Below are positions 17,346-25,699 of a stretch of DNA of 64,000 nucleotides, in pieces. Under the pieces are notes generated by a model, which ran no database searches, was not told where the DNA came from, and saw nothing but the letters and a program-made list of their open reading frames with translations. Every line of letters starts with the position of its first letter. The first letter of the stretch is position 1. The stretch is taken from positions 412,310 through 476,309 of the forward strand of contig NZ_BNBL01000001.1 of assembly GCF_014655595.1 (NCBI RefSeq). The letters run 5' to 3'. Position numbers and translations under genes: made by a program. The stretch comes from Streptomyces griseocarneus (GTDB lineage: Bacteria; Actinomycetota; Actinomycetes; Streptomycetales; Streptomycetaceae).

Positions 17346-17990
17346 ATGAAACTGATCAAGCAGAGCCATGCCTGTGTCCGGCTGGAGAAGGACGGCCGTA
17401 CGCTCGTCATCGATCCCGGAGCGTTCAGCGAGGCGGACGCGGCCGTCGGGGCGGACGCGGTGCTCATCACGCACGAGCACGCCGATCATTTCGACGAGAA
17501 CCGGCTGCGGGCCGCCCTGGAGGCCAACCCGGCCGCCGAACTGTGGACGCTGCGCAGCGTCGCGGAGCGGGTCTCGGCGGCCTTCGCCGGCCGCGTGCAC
17601 ACGGTCGGGGAGGGCGACGCCTTCACGGCGGCCGGCTTCGACGTGCAGGTGCACGGCCAGTTGCACGCCGTGATCCACCCGGACATCCCGCGGATCACCA
17701 ACGTCGGCTACCTCGTGGACGGTTCGGTCTTCCACCCCGGCGACGCGCTGACGCTGCCGGGGCAGCCGGTCGAGACGCTGATGGTCCCGGTGATGGCCCC
17801 CTGGAACAAGGTCTCGGAGGTCATCGACTACGTCAGGGAGGTCAAGCCCCGCCGGGCCATCGACATCCACGACGCGCTGCTGACCGATCTCGCCCGGCCC
17901 GTCTACGACCGGATGCTGGGCCCGGACGGTCCGGGCGTGGGCGGGACCGACCACTCCCGCATGGCGGCGGGCCAGAGCATCGACCTGTGA
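17346..17990 (+). CDS. MBL-fold metal-dependent hydrolase
   Basis: 214 aa. It carries the metallo-beta-lactamase motif HEHADHFD (about residues 41-48), with a preceding SHACVRLEKDGRTLVIDPG typical of the UPF0173/UlaG-like branch. Further metal ligands are probably His in VHGQLHAVIH, Asp in FHPGDALTLPG and His in AIDIHDALL. It is a compact cytosolic enzyme without extra domains. The substrate is unknown. It is separated by only ~65 bp from the upstream fusion gene and ~95 bp from xthA. Confidence 0.88.
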   Translation: MKLIKQSHACVRLEKDGRTLVIDPGAFSEADAAVGADAVLITHEHADHFDENRLRAALEANPAAELWTLRSVAERVSAAFAGRVHTVGEGDAFTAAGFDVQVHGQLHAVIHPDIPRITNVGYLVDGSVFHPGDALTLPGQPVETLMVPVMAPWNKVSEVIDYVREVKPRRAIDIHDALLTDLARPVYDRMLGPDGPGVGGTDHSRMAAGQSIDL

Positions 17991-18085
17991 CACCGGGCCC
18001 CCGGGACCGGCTCCGGGACGGGCTCCGGAACCGGCCCCCGTTCCGCGGGACCGGGACTGTCAGAGGTGGCCGTTAGGCTGGCTCC

Positions 18086-18865
18086 ATGCGCATCGCCACC
18101 TGGAACGTGAACTCGATCACCGCCCGTCTCCCGAGGCTGCTGGCCTGGCTGGAGAGCAGCGGCACGGACGTGCTGTGCGTCCAGGAGACCAAGTGCACCG
18201 CCGAGCAGTTCCCGGCCGACGAGCTGCGCGAGCTCGGCTACGAGTCCGCGGTGAACGCCAACGGCCGGTGGAACGGCGTGGCGCTGATCTCCCGCGTCGG
18301 CCTGGACGACGTGGTCATGGGCCTGCCGGGCGGCCCCGACTACGACGGCGTGCAGGAGCCCCGCGCGATCTCGGCGACGTGCGGGGGCGTGCGCCTGTGG
18401 TCGGTGTACGTGCCCAACGGCCGCGAGGTCGGTCACGATCACTACACCTACAAGCTGCACTGGCTGGAGGCGCTGCGCGACGCCGTCTCGGCCGACGCGA
18501 CGGGGGAGCGGCCCTTCGCCGTCCTGGGCGACTTCAACATCGCCCCGACCGACGAGGACGTCTTCGACCCGGCCGTCTTCGAGGGCGCCACGCACGTCAC
18601 CCCCGCCGAGCGCGCGGCCCTCGCCGCCCTGCGCGACGCGGGCCTCTCGGACGTCGTCCCGCGCCCCCTGAAGTACGACCGGCCGTACACCTACTGGGAC
18701 TACCGCCAGCTGTGCTTCCCCAAGAACCGGGGCATGCGCATCGACCTGGTCTACGGCAACGCCCCCTTCGCGGGCGCCCACAAGGACGCCTTCGTCGACC
18801 GCGAGGAGCGCAAGGGCAAGGGCGCCTCGGACCACGCCCCGGTCGTCGTCGATCTGGACGTCTGA
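18086..18865 (+). CDS. xthA: Exodeoxyribonuclease III (AP endonuclease)
   Basis: 259 aa. Conserved motifs in order: RIATWNVNSI (Asn metal/substrate residue), CVQETKC (catalytic Glu), RAISATCGGVRLWSVYVPNG, LGDFNIAP (Asp/Asn), KNRGMRIDLVY, and the terminal SDHAPVVVDLD (Asp-His pair). It is the ExoIII/APE1-type enzyme of base-excision repair, cleaving at abasic sites and removing 3' blocks. Length is normal. It is followed by a triple repeat and a terminator. Confidence 0.95.
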   Translation: MRIATWNVNSITARLPRLLAWLESSGTDVLCVQETKCTAEQFPADELRELGYESAVNANGRWNGVALISRVGLDDVVMGLPGGPDYDGVQEPRAISATCGGVRLWSVYVPNGREVGHDHYTYKLHWLEALRDAVSADATGERPFAVLGDFNIAPTDEDVFDPAVFEGATHVTPAERAALAALRDAGLSDVVPRPLKYDRPYTYWDYRQLCFPKNRGMRIDLVYGNAPFAGAHKDAFVDREERKGKGASDHAPVVVDLDV

Positions 18866-18891
18866 TCCGGACGTCTGACCTGGACGTCTGA
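18856..18891. repeat. Three copies of GGACGTCTGA at the xthA 3' end
   Basis: GGACGTCTGA occurs at 18856-18865 (containing the xthA stop), 18869-18878 and 18882-18891, spaced 13 bp apart. The core is the palindrome GACGTC. It looks like a recent slippage duplication of the gene's last codons. Confidence 0.8.
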
Positions 18892-18896
18892 CGTGG

Positions 18897-18920
18897 AGGG
18901 CGCCCGTCGCCGGGCGCCCT
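18897..18920. terminator. Terminator after xthA
   Basis: AGGGCGCCCG-tcgc-CGGGCGCCCT is a perfect 10-bp stem followed by TTTTC. It serves xthA (+) and, read on the other strand, can also stop the convergent SGNH hydrolase gene. Confidence 0.88.
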
Positions 18921-18921
18921 T

Positions 18922-18956
18922 TTCAGCCGTCAGCCCTCAGCCCTCAGCCGTCAGAC
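18922..18956. repeat. Five tandem 7-bp units TCAGCCS
   Basis: Five consecutive heptamers (TCAGCCG, TCAGCCC, TCAGCCC, TCAGCCG, TCAGACC) run into the stop codon of the minus-strand SGNH gene. Read on the minus strand they supply repeated TGA triplets. They are probably a slippage tract. Confidence 0.75.
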
Positions 18957-20825
18957 CAGCTTGCGCAGGTCGACGGAGTCGCTGAAGACCTTCATCCCCG
19001 CGTCGTTGGGGTGCAGGTGATCGCCGGCGTCGAAGCGCGGCAGCATGCGTTCCGGGTGCTGGGGATCACGGATCGCCGCGTCGAAGTCGAACACGGCGTC
19101 GTAGATCCGCGCGGTACGGATGTGCCGGTTGATGGCCGTGCGCTGGGCGTCGGCCTCCGGGGTGCAGTCGTGGAAGCCCCCGCACGGGGCGATCGTGGCG
19201 GCCGCGACGCGCAGTCCCCGCTCGTGGGCGCGGGCGGCGATCGACTTGAGCGCGGCGATGACCGCGTCGGCCTTGGTGCCGGCGCGGATGTCGTTGACGC
19301 CCTCGAAGACGATGACCGTACGGGCCGAGGTCTGCGCGAGGACGTCGCGCTCGAACCTGTTGCCCGCGCTCACCCCGCTCTTGACGCTGCTGGTGCCGTC
19401 GCCGGGATAGCGGTCGCTGACCACGCGGTTGCCGGAGATGCCGTGGTTGAGGACGCCGAGCGCCGGGACGGCGTGCTGGGCGCGCAGCCGCCTGGCCAGC
19501 AGGTCCGGCCAGCGGCCGTTCGCCCCGGGAGTGGCCGCCTCGCCGTCGGTGATGGAGTCGCCGAGCGTCACCAGCGAGCCGGGGCCGCCGCTGACGTCGA
19601 CACCGGTCAGCAGCGGCCAGCCCTCGAGCTTCTCGGTGAACCCGCCCGGGCCCCGGTCGCCGGTGCGGTCGCCGACGCCGTCGGCGCTGAGGTACGAGAC
19701 CTGGCTGCTGTAGCTGTGCACGGGCACCGCCCGTACCGTGCCCGGCAGATGGATGCTCACCAGCAGGTTGGCGTCCGGCGGCACGGTGAATCGCACGGGG
19801 TCGCTGAACTGCTGGGCCCCCGCCGGGATGTCGGCGCCGTCCCGGCCGCCGAAGGTGAGCGGCACGGGCCGGCCGGCCGCCCCGGCGCCCTTGTCCTGCA
19901 GCGCCACGGTGGCGTGCCCGATGCGCACCGGGCGCTGGGCGAAGGTGTTCTCCAGCCGGACGCGGGTGTGCGGTCCGCCCGCGCTGCTGTGCACGATGAG
20001 GCGCAGGGTCCGGTCCGTCCACGGGCCCACGGCCGCGTACCCGGACGTGGACGCCGCCCAGCTGCCGGTCCACTCCTTCGTGGGAGCGCGCAGGGCCAGG
20101 GAGAAGACGTGCAGGTCCACCGCCGCGCCGGGATCCTTCGGCAGGACCACGGAGCCGATCTCCCGGCCCCGTGCGACGGGCACGGTCACGGTGTAGAGGC
20201 GGGTGGTCTCGGTGCGCTGCCCGTCACGGGTGTTGCGGTGGGGAAGGCCGACGGCCTTGGTGGTGAGGGGGCCGCGCCGCCAGTCGGGCGCGGTGAGGGT
20301 GTACGTGGTGGAGGAGCCGTCGCGGTAGCGGACGGTGCCCTTCCCGCCGACCGCGTTGCCGGCCGCCCCCTTCGTGCTGCCCGCCACCAGGAACGTCAGG
20401 GCCTCGCCGCGCCCCGTCAGCCGTACCGACTGCCCGGCGGCCCGTACGTTGTCGGGCCGGCCGGGCGCCGGGCGGGGCCAGGTCAGCCGGGAGGCGTCGA
20501 TGTCCAGGGCGCGCCCCGGGGTCCAGCCGGCGGCGGCGAGGTCCTGGGCGGAGAAGGAGCCGCCGGAGCCGTCGAAGTCGGCGGCCGCCGGCCGGGCGTC
20601 GTCGCTGACCGCCCGATTGTCGAAGAGCCGCTCCAAGGGGAGCGGCTCTTTGGGGGCGGCGGCGTTCGTGGCCGGTCCGGCGGTGTTCACGGCCAGGGCC
20701 GGGGTGTTCGCGAGGGCGACGGCGCACACCGCCCCCGCCGCCACGGCCCCGGCCAGGGCCGTCGTCCGTCTGTGCCGTCGTGCGCCGACCGTCCTGAGAC
20801 TCGGTGTCCGGAGCATGCGTGTCAT
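18951..20825 (-). CDS. Secreted SGNH/GDSL hydrolase with long N-terminal domain
   Basis: 624 aa from ATG 20825 (MTRMLRTPSLRTVGARRHRR). A basic n-region and a hydrophobic Ala/Val stretch ending TPALA|VN form a signal peptide of ~50 residues. Residues ~60-400 form a beta-rich accessory region (SGSFSAQDLAAAGW, TYTLTAPDWRRG, TVTVPVARGREIGSV, VRLENTFAQRPVRIGHATVA). The catalytic SGNH domain follows. Its block I is VTLGDSITDGEAATPGANGR with Ser424, block III contains VIVFEGVNDIRAG, and block V is FDAGDHLHPNDAGM with the Asp-x-x-His pair. It is probably an extracellular esterase or carbohydrate deacetylase. The long N-terminal half resembles that of other large Streptomyces GDSL proteins. Confidence 0.9.
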   Translation of the reverse strand: MTRMLRTPSLRTVGARRHRRTTALAGAVAAGAVCAVALANTPALAVNTAGPATNAAAPKEPLPLERLFDNRAVSDDARPAAADFDGSGGSFSAQDLAAAGWTPGRALDIDASRLTWPRPAPGRPDNVRAAGQSVRLTGRGEALTFLVAGSTKGAAGNAVGGKGTVRYRDGSSTTYTLTAPDWRRGPLTTKAVGLPHRNTRDGQRTETTRLYTVTVPVARGREIGSVVLPKDPGAAVDLHVFSLALRAPTKEWTGSWAASTSGYAAVGPWTDRTLRLIVHSSAGGPHTRVRLENTFAQRPVRIGHATVALQDKGAGAAGRPVPLTFGGRDGADIPAGAQQFSDPVRFTVPPDANLLVSIHLPGTVRAVPVHSYSSQVSYLSADGVGDRTGDRGPGGFTEKLEGWPLLTGVDVSGGPGSLVTLGDSITDGEAATPGANGRWPDLLARRLRAQHAVPALGVLNHGISGNRVVSDRYPGDGTSSVKSGVSAGNRFERDVLAQTSARTVIVFEGVNDIRAGTKADAVIAALKSIAARAHERGLRVAAATIAPCGGFHDCTPEADAQRTAINRHIRTARIYDAVFDFDAAIRDPQHPERMLPRFDAGDHLHPNDAGMKVFSDSVDLRKLV

Positions 20826-20964
20826 GCCTCCCAGCGTTGCCCGCTCTGAAAGTGGCGGGATGAAGCTAAGGAGACGTGTGGGGAACGTCAAGGAGGCCAA
20901 TCGGCCACGTCGGGCGCAGCGCGCCTGTGGTGGGGCCATCCGTGCGAGTGAGATCCTGGCCAGT

Positions 20965-21405
20965 ATGAACATTCCCTTCTTGGACAGCTGGCGCAAGCGG
21001 CTCGGCCCGACTCACGGTGTGGCGCTGCCCGGCGCGTCCGACCGGGATCCGGAGGGTCTGGCCGAGCTGTTGTCGGAGTGCGAACTGCTGCGCGCGCACG
21101 CGCAGTCGGCCGGTGCCGTGCTCGACGACTCGCCGTCGTCCCTGGAGGCGCTGGACCAGCTGCAGCCGCGCTGGCGGGAGGACCCGGAACTGGTGCCCTG
21201 GCTCGGTAACGACGCGGGCCTGTACCTGGGCACGGTCATCGTGCGGACGGTCGGGGAGGCGGGCTGGTGGATCCGGCCGGACGGCCAGCCGGTCGTGCGG
21301 CTGCGCAACGGCCGTCAGATCGACGTGGTCGAGGCGGGCCAGGCGTGGGCGGAGGACGGAGCGCCGGAACTGTCCCGGCTCTACGGGGAGATCGCGGAGC
21401 GCTGA
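20965..21405 (+). CDS. Conserved hypothetical protein (DUF6278-like)
   Basis: 146 aa from ATG 20965, starting MNIPFLDSWRKRLGPTHGVA. The rest includes LAELLSECELLRAHAQSAGA, LEALDQLQPRWREDPELVPW and LGNDAGLYLGTVIVRTVGEA, followed by GWWIRPDGQPVVRLRNGRQI. It is soluble with no signal peptide. The pattern matches a conserved family of small streptomycete proteins (DUF6278 as I recall it) that share a fold-like core with immunity/SUKH-type proteins only in length, so I assign no function. It stands alone between two minus-strand genes. Confidence 0.75.
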   Translation: MNIPFLDSWRKRLGPTHGVALPGASDRDPEGLAELLSECELLRAHAQSAGAVLDDSPSSLEALDQLQPRWREDPELVPWLGNDAGLYLGTVIVRTVGEAGWWIRPDGQPVVRLRNGRQIDVVEAGQAWAEDGAPELSRLYGEIAER

Positions 21406-21509
21406 CCCCGGAGCGAGCGCTGCCCCCGGCGCGCTGACCCCGGCGTGCGAGGCGCGGTGCCGGGGCGCGTCCACCCGCCGGGGGCGCGGGCGCGGGGGCC
21501 CGCGCCCGG

Positions 21510-22301
21510 TCAGCTGGTGAAGGGGATGGTGTACTCCAGCCGCCAGCGGTCCGCGCGGACCACGATGTCGGAGGTCTCCACGGCCCGGTCGTCGCCGTCG
21601 AAGTGGGTGCGCTCGACGACGGTGACGCACTGTCCGGCCGCGCAGCCCAGGGCTTCTGCCTCGGGCGTGGTGGCCGGCCGGGAGCCCACCAGTTCCCGGG
21701 CCCGTACGACCCGGATGCCGATGGCGGCCAGCCGGCCGCGCACGCCGCGTCGCGCGTAGGGCCCGCGCTCGGGCAGGGCGACGTCCGTGCCCTCGGTGAT
21801 GGTCAGCGGCTCCCAGCTGGTGGCGAGCTGCACGGGGTGGCGGTTGGCCAGGTACTCGTACTGGGTGCACAGCACCGGCTCGCCCGCCGCGATGCCCAGG
21901 CGCTCGGCGATGGGCGCCGGGGCGGTGGTCTCGCTGGAGGAGGCCTCCCAGGTGAGCGCGGTGTCCCGGCCGTCCCGGGCCGGCCCGGTCTCGGCCGCCG
22001 GCCTGCTGTCGTACTCCCTGATCTTCGCCGCGAAGGGGGAGTCGACGGCTCCGGTCGACCGCAGCAGGGTCCCCAGCGGCGCCCGGTCGGTGACGAACAC
22101 GCCCCGGCCGAACTGGCCCTGTGCGTAGCCGGCGGCCTTCAGCACCCGGACCGCGCGGTCCACGGTCTGATCGCTGGCCTCGTACGCGCGTTTGAGCTCG
22201 GAGCGGGAGGGGATGCGGTCGCCCACCGCCAGCCCGCCCTCGTCGATCCGCTGCCGCAGGTCGTCCGCGATGCGCAGGTATACGGGCCTGCTGTCGCCCA
22301 C
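21510..22301 (-). CDS. GntR/UTRA-family regulator next to the glutamate importer
   Basis: 263 aa. GTG 22301 is chosen because GGGGGAAGGGAG lies upstream and MGDSRPVYLRIADDLRQRID is a normal GntR start. The HTH runs to about residue 75 (IPSRSELKRAYEASDQTVDR, AVRVLKAAGYAQGQFGRGVF). The UTRA domain follows (EPVLCTQYEYLANRHPVQLA, TVVERTHFDGDDRAVETSDI). The open frame continues upstream without a stop for more than 1.9 kb, but that part is the antisense of gluAB. It is divergent from gluABCD with a long inverted repeat between them, so it probably regulates that operon, itself, or both. Confidence 0.88.
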   Translation of the reverse strand: MGDSRPVYLRIADDLRQRIDEGGLAVGDRIPSRSELKRAYEASDQTVDRAVRVLKAAGYAQGQFGRGVFVTDRAPLGTLLRSTGAVDSPFAAKIREYDSRPAAETGPARDGRDTALTWEASSSETTAPAPIAERLGIAAGEPVLCTQYEYLANRHPVQLATSWEPLTITEGTDVALPERGPYARRGVRGRLAAIGIRVVRARELVGSRPATTPEAEALGCAAGQCVTVVERTHFDGDDRAVETSDIVVRADRWRLEYTIPFTS

Positions 22302-22347
22302 GCCGGGCTCCCTTCCCCCACTGCTTCCCCCATCCGGCCACCACAGG

Positions 22348-22378
22348 CTAGGTACCCAGGCTCGGTCTGTGTACCTAG
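22348..22378. promoter_or_regulatory. 8-bp inverted repeat between gntR and gluA
   Basis: CTAGGTAC-(15 nt)-GTACCTAG is a perfect dyad located 47 bp upstream of the GntR start and 131 bp upstream of gluA. Its arms are AT-richer than their surroundings. It is a probable GntR operator. Confidence 0.55.
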
Positions 22379-22508
22379 GGCAAATGGCGGCTCTTGTGGT
22401 CCCCGATCCGGGTCGATCACCTTTTGTACGCGTGTCAGCGGAGAAGTCCCGTGGGGATGCGGATAGTTTGCGGCGACCGCGAGAGGGCCGAGAGTGGCAG
22501 GGGCTGGT

Positions 22509-23252
22509 ATGGCCGTCGATCCGTTGATCGAGCTGCGTGATGTCAACAAGCACTACGGACAGCTGCACGTGCTGCAGGACATCAACCTCACCGTCGGCCG
22601 CGGGGAGGTGGTGGTGGTCATCGGCCCGTCCGGCTCCGGCAAGTCCACGCTGTGCCGGGCCATCAACCGCCTCGAGCCCGTGGAGTCCGGCACCATCCTG
22701 CTCGACGGCCACCCGCTGCCCGACGAGGGCCGCGAGCTGGCCCGGCTGCGCGCCGAGGTCGGCATGGTCTTCCAGTCGTTCAACCTCTTCGCGCACAAGA
22801 CCGTGCTCGCCAACGTCTCCCTCGCCCAGGTCAAGGTCCGCAAGCGCGGCAAGGAGGAGGCCGACCGGCGCTCGCGGGAACTCCTCGAGCGCGTCGGGCT
22901 GCTCGCCCACGCCGAGAAGTATCCGGCGCAGCTGTCCGGCGGTCAGCAGCAGCGGGTGGCGATCGCCCGCGCGCTGGCGATGGACCCGAAGGTGATGCTC
23001 TTCGACGAGCCGACCTCGGCGCTGGACCCGGAGATGATCAATGAGGTGCTGGAGGTCATGCAGCAGCTCGCCCGGGACGGCATGACGATGGTCGTCGTCA
23101 CCCACGAGATGGGCTTCGCCCGCTCCGCCGCCAACCGCGTGGTGTTCATGGCGGACGGCCGCATCGTCGAGGACCGCACGCCCGAGGGATTCTTCACCGC
23201 TCCCGAGAGCGAGCGGGCCAGGGACTTCCTCTCCAAGATCCTCAAGCACTGA
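22509..23252 (+). CDS. gluA: Glutamate ABC transporter ATP-binding protein
   Basis: 247 aa from ATG 22509 (AGGGG six bases upstream). An in-frame GTG at 22494 is less well placed. Walker A is GPSGSGKST (about residues 39-47), the Q-loop is [14 protein letters not shown], the signature is LSGGQQQR, Walker B is [15 protein letters not shown], and the switch is [10 protein letters not shown]. All are typical of polar amino-acid importers (PAAT family). Gene order ATPase, binding protein, permease, permease equals gluABCD of corynebacteria and streptomycetes. It energises uptake of glutamate or a related acidic amino acid. Confidence 0.93.
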   Translation: MAVDPLIELRDVNKHYGQLHVLQDINLTVGRGEVVVVIGPSGSGKSTLCRAINRLEPVESGTILLDGHPLPDEGRELARLRAEVGMVFQSFNLFAHKTVLANVSLAQVKVRKRGKEEADRRSRELLERVGLLAHAEKYPAQLSGGQQQRVAIARALAMDPKVMLFDEPTSALDPEMINEVLEVMQQLARDGMTMVVVTHEMGFARSAANRVVFMADGRIVEDRTPEGFFTAPESERARDFLSKILKH

Positions 23253-23267
23253 GCGGGGGTGACCGCC

Positions 23268-24173
23268 ATGAGACGCCTCGCCGCCGCCATCGCCCTGGCC
23301 GCCACCGCCCTGCTCGCCGCCGCGTGCGGGAAGGAGGGCAGCCCACCGGTCAAGGGCCCCAAGCCCGAGCAGCTGCCCTCCTACCGGGTCGACACCGGCT
23401 TCCAGCTGCCCGACTCGCCCACCTGGCGCGCCGCCAAGCGCCGCGGCCACCTCGTCGTCGGCGCCAAGGAGGACCAGCCCTACCTGGGCGAGAAGGACCC
23501 GGCCACCGGCACCTACTCCGGCTTCGACATCGAGATCGCCAAGATGATGTCCGCCTCCCTCGGCTTCGACCCCAAGACCGTCGCCTTCCGCACCATCGCC
23601 TCCGCCAACCGCGAAACCGCCCTGCAGAACGGCCAGATCGACTACTACGTCGGCACCTACACCATCAACGACCTGCGCAAGAAGCAGGTCGGCTTCGCCG
23701 GCCCGTACTACATCGCCGGGCAGTCGTTGCTCGTGCGGACCGACGAGAAGGACATCAACGGGCCCCAGGACCTGGCCGGCAAGCGGGTCTGCTCGGCGGC
23801 CGGCTCCACCCCGCTGCAGCGCATCCAGCGCGAGTACCCCAAGGCGGTCGCGGTCGCCTACGACACGTACTCGATCTGCGTGGACAACCTCATCAGCCTC
23901 CAGGTGGACGCCGTCACCACCGACAACACCATCCTCATGGGGTACGCCGCCAAGGCCCCCGACGAGCTGAAGGTGGTGGGGCAGCCCTTCTCCAAGGAGC
24001 CGTACGGCATCGGAGTGCCCCGCGGCGACACCGCCCTGCGCTTCGCCCTCGACGACGCCCTCACGGCCCACGAGAAGAACGGCGACTGGAAGAAGGCGTA
24101 CGACGCCACCCTCGGCCTGTCCGGCGTGCCCGCCCCACAGCCGCCCCCCGTCGACCGCTACCCGGCGGGCTGA
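23268..24173 (+). CDS. gluB: Glutamate ABC transporter substrate-binding lipoprotein
   Basis: 301 aa from ATG 23268 (GGGGGTGA upstream). GTG 23259 would add three residues. The signal peptide MRRLAAAIALAATALLAAAC ends in a lipobox with Cys20. The mature protein is a PBP type II amino-acid binder: GHLVVGAKEDQPYLGEKDPA, TYSGFDIEIAKMMSASLGFD, AFRTIASANRETALQNGQID, VGTYTINDLRKKQVGFAGPY, YGIGVPRGDTALRFALDDAL. Second gene of the gluABCD operon. Specificity for glutamate is inferred from operon order. Confidence 0.92.
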   Translation: MRRLAAAIALAATALLAAACGKEGSPPVKGPKPEQLPSYRVDTGFQLPDSPTWRAAKRRGHLVVGAKEDQPYLGEKDPATGTYSGFDIEIAKMMSASLGFDPKTVAFRTIASANRETALQNGQIDYYVGTYTINDLRKKQVGFAGPYYIAGQSLLVRTDEKDINGPQDLAGKRVCSAAGSTPLQRIQREYPKAVAVAYDTYSICVDNLISLQVDAVTTDNTILMGYAAKAPDELKVVGQPFSKEPYGIGVPRGDTALRFALDDALTAHEKNGDWKKAYDATLGLSGVPAPQPPPVDRYPAG

Positions 24174-24186
24174 GGAGGATCGACCC

Positions 24187-24831
24187 TTGAACGTCCTCAT
24201 CGACAACCTCGCCCTCTACGGCGAGGGCCTGCTCGGCACCGTCGAGCTCACCGTCTACGGCTCGCTGCTCGCGCTCGCCCTCGGCTTCGTCATGGCCTCC
24301 TTCCGGGTGGCGCCCGTCGGCTCGCTGCGCGCCTTCGGCACCGTGTGGGTGACGGTGCTCCGCAACACCCCGCTCACCCTGCTGTTCTTCGCGGTGATGC
24401 TGGGACTGCCGCGCTTCGGGATCGTCCTGCCCTTCCAGCTCTTCGCGATCCTCGCCCTCGGCTGCTACACCTCCGCGTTCATCTGCGAGGCGCTGCGCGC
24501 GGGCATCAACACCGTCCCCACCGGCCAGGGCGAGGCCGCCCGCAGCCTGGGCATGACCTTCGTCCAGACCCTCGGCGACGTCGTCCTGCCGCAGGCCTTC
24601 CGCTCGGTCATCCCGCCGATCGGCTCCACTCTGATCGCGCTCGCGAAGAACTCGGCGATCGCCGGGGCGTTCAGCGTCACCGAGCTGCTGGGCACGTACA
24701 AGACGCTCAACGAGCTGGGCTACAGCATCATCTGGTCCTTCATCTGGATCGCCGTCGGCTACCTGATCGTGACCCTGAGCATCAGCGCGATCTTCAACCT
24801 GCTGGAGAAGCGCTACGGAGTGGCCCGATGA
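24187..24831 (+). CDS. gluC: Glutamate ABC transporter permease 1
   Basis: 214 aa. It uses a TTG start at 24187, supported by a strong GAGGAGG six to seven bases upstream. It is a five-helix HisM-type permease with the cytoplasmic EAA loop QGEAARSLGMTFVQTLGDVV, followed by LPQAFRSVIPPIGSTLIALA. Its stop overlaps the gluD start by 4 bp. Confidence 0.92.
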   Translation: MNVLIDNLALYGEGLLGTVELTVYGSLLALALGFVMASFRVAPVGSLRAFGTVWVTVLRNTPLTLLFFAVMLGLPRFGIVLPFQLFAILALGCYTSAFICEALRAGINTVPTGQGEAARSLGMTFVQTLGDVVLPQAFRSVIPPIGSTLIALAKNSAIAGAFSVTELLGTYKTLNELGYSIIWSFIWIAVGYLIVTLSISAIFNLLEKRYGVAR

Positions 24832-25694
24832 CCACCAGCACCGCCCTCTACGACATCCCCGGCCCGCTCGCCCGGCGCCGCCACCGCCTCTACGGCGTCC
24901 TCGCCACGATCGTGATCCTCGCCGTCGTCGCGTGGGTGCTCTACCTCCTCTTCGACACCGGGCAGTTCACGGCCGCGAAGTGGACCCCCTTCGCGTACGA
25001 GGGCATCCAGGAGATGCTGCTGCGGGGCCTGGGCAACACCCTCAAGGCCTTCGCCTACGCCGCCGTGCTCTCCCTCGCCCTCGGCGGGGTCCTGGCGTGC
25101 GGCCGGCTGTCCGTCCACCGGCCGCTGCGCTGGGCCGCCACGATCGTGGTGGAGTTCTTCCGCGCCATGCCGGTGCTGGTGATGATCTTCTTCGTCTTCG
25201 TCGCCCTCAAGGTCCAGCCGCTGCCCGCGCTGGTCACCGGACTGACCCTCTACAACGGCTCGGTGCTGGCCGAGGTGTTCCGCACCGGCGTGAACTCCGT
25301 CGAGCGCGGCCAGCGCGAGGCGGCGTACTCCCTGGGCATGCACAAGACCCAGGTGATGACGTACGTGCTGGTCCCGCAGGCCCTGCGGGCGATGCTGCCC
25401 ACCATCATCAGCCAGCTGGTCGTCGCCCTGAAGGACACCTCGCTCGGCTTCCTCATCACCTACGAGGAGTTCCTCCACGCGGGCAAGCTGATCGCCGGCA
25501 ACCTCGACTACGACCTGCCGTTCATCCCCGTCGTCATGATCATCTCCCCGGTCTACATCGGGATGTGCATGCTCCTGTCCTGGTTCGCCAACTGGGTCGC
25601 CAAGCGGCAGCGCCACAGCCCGAAGACCGAGGCCGTGGAGGTCGCCCCGCCCGAGCCGGGCACGCTGATGCCCGGGGCGGGGCCGCACCCCTGA
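24828..25694 (+). CDS. gluD: Glutamate ABC transporter permease 2
   Basis: 288 aa from ATG 24828. The N-terminal hydrophobic helix (LYGVLATIVILAVVAWVLYL) is followed by the BPD_transp_1 domain, with the EAA loop QREAAYSLGMHKTQVMTYVL and VPQALRAMLPTIISQLVVAL. The C-terminal tail is hydrophilic and Pro/Glu-rich (PKTEAVEVAPPEPGTLMPGA). It pairs with gluC to form the channel. Its stop lies only 5 bp from the stop of the convergent hmp gene. Confidence 0.92.
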   Translation: MTTSTALYDIPGPLARRRHRLYGVLATIVILAVVAWVLYLLFDTGQFTAAKWTPFAYEGIQEMLLRGLGNTLKAFAYAAVLSLALGGVLACGRLSVHRPLRWAATIVVEFFRAMPVLVMIFFVFVALKVQPLPALVTGLTLYNGSVLAEVFRTGVNSVERGQREAAYSLGMHKTQVMTYVLVPQALRAMLPTIISQLVVALKDTSLGFLITYEEFLHAGKLIAGNLDYDLPFIPVVMIISPVYIGMCMLLSWFANWVAKRQRHSPKTEAVEVAPPEPGTLMPGAGPHP

Positions 25695-25699
25695 AGGCC

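Noticed and set aside
21510..24206. Possible 898-aa GntR fusion protein
   Set aside because: Only the last ~263 residues look like GntR. The rest is antisense to gluAB, and a good GTG start with ribosome site exists at 22301.
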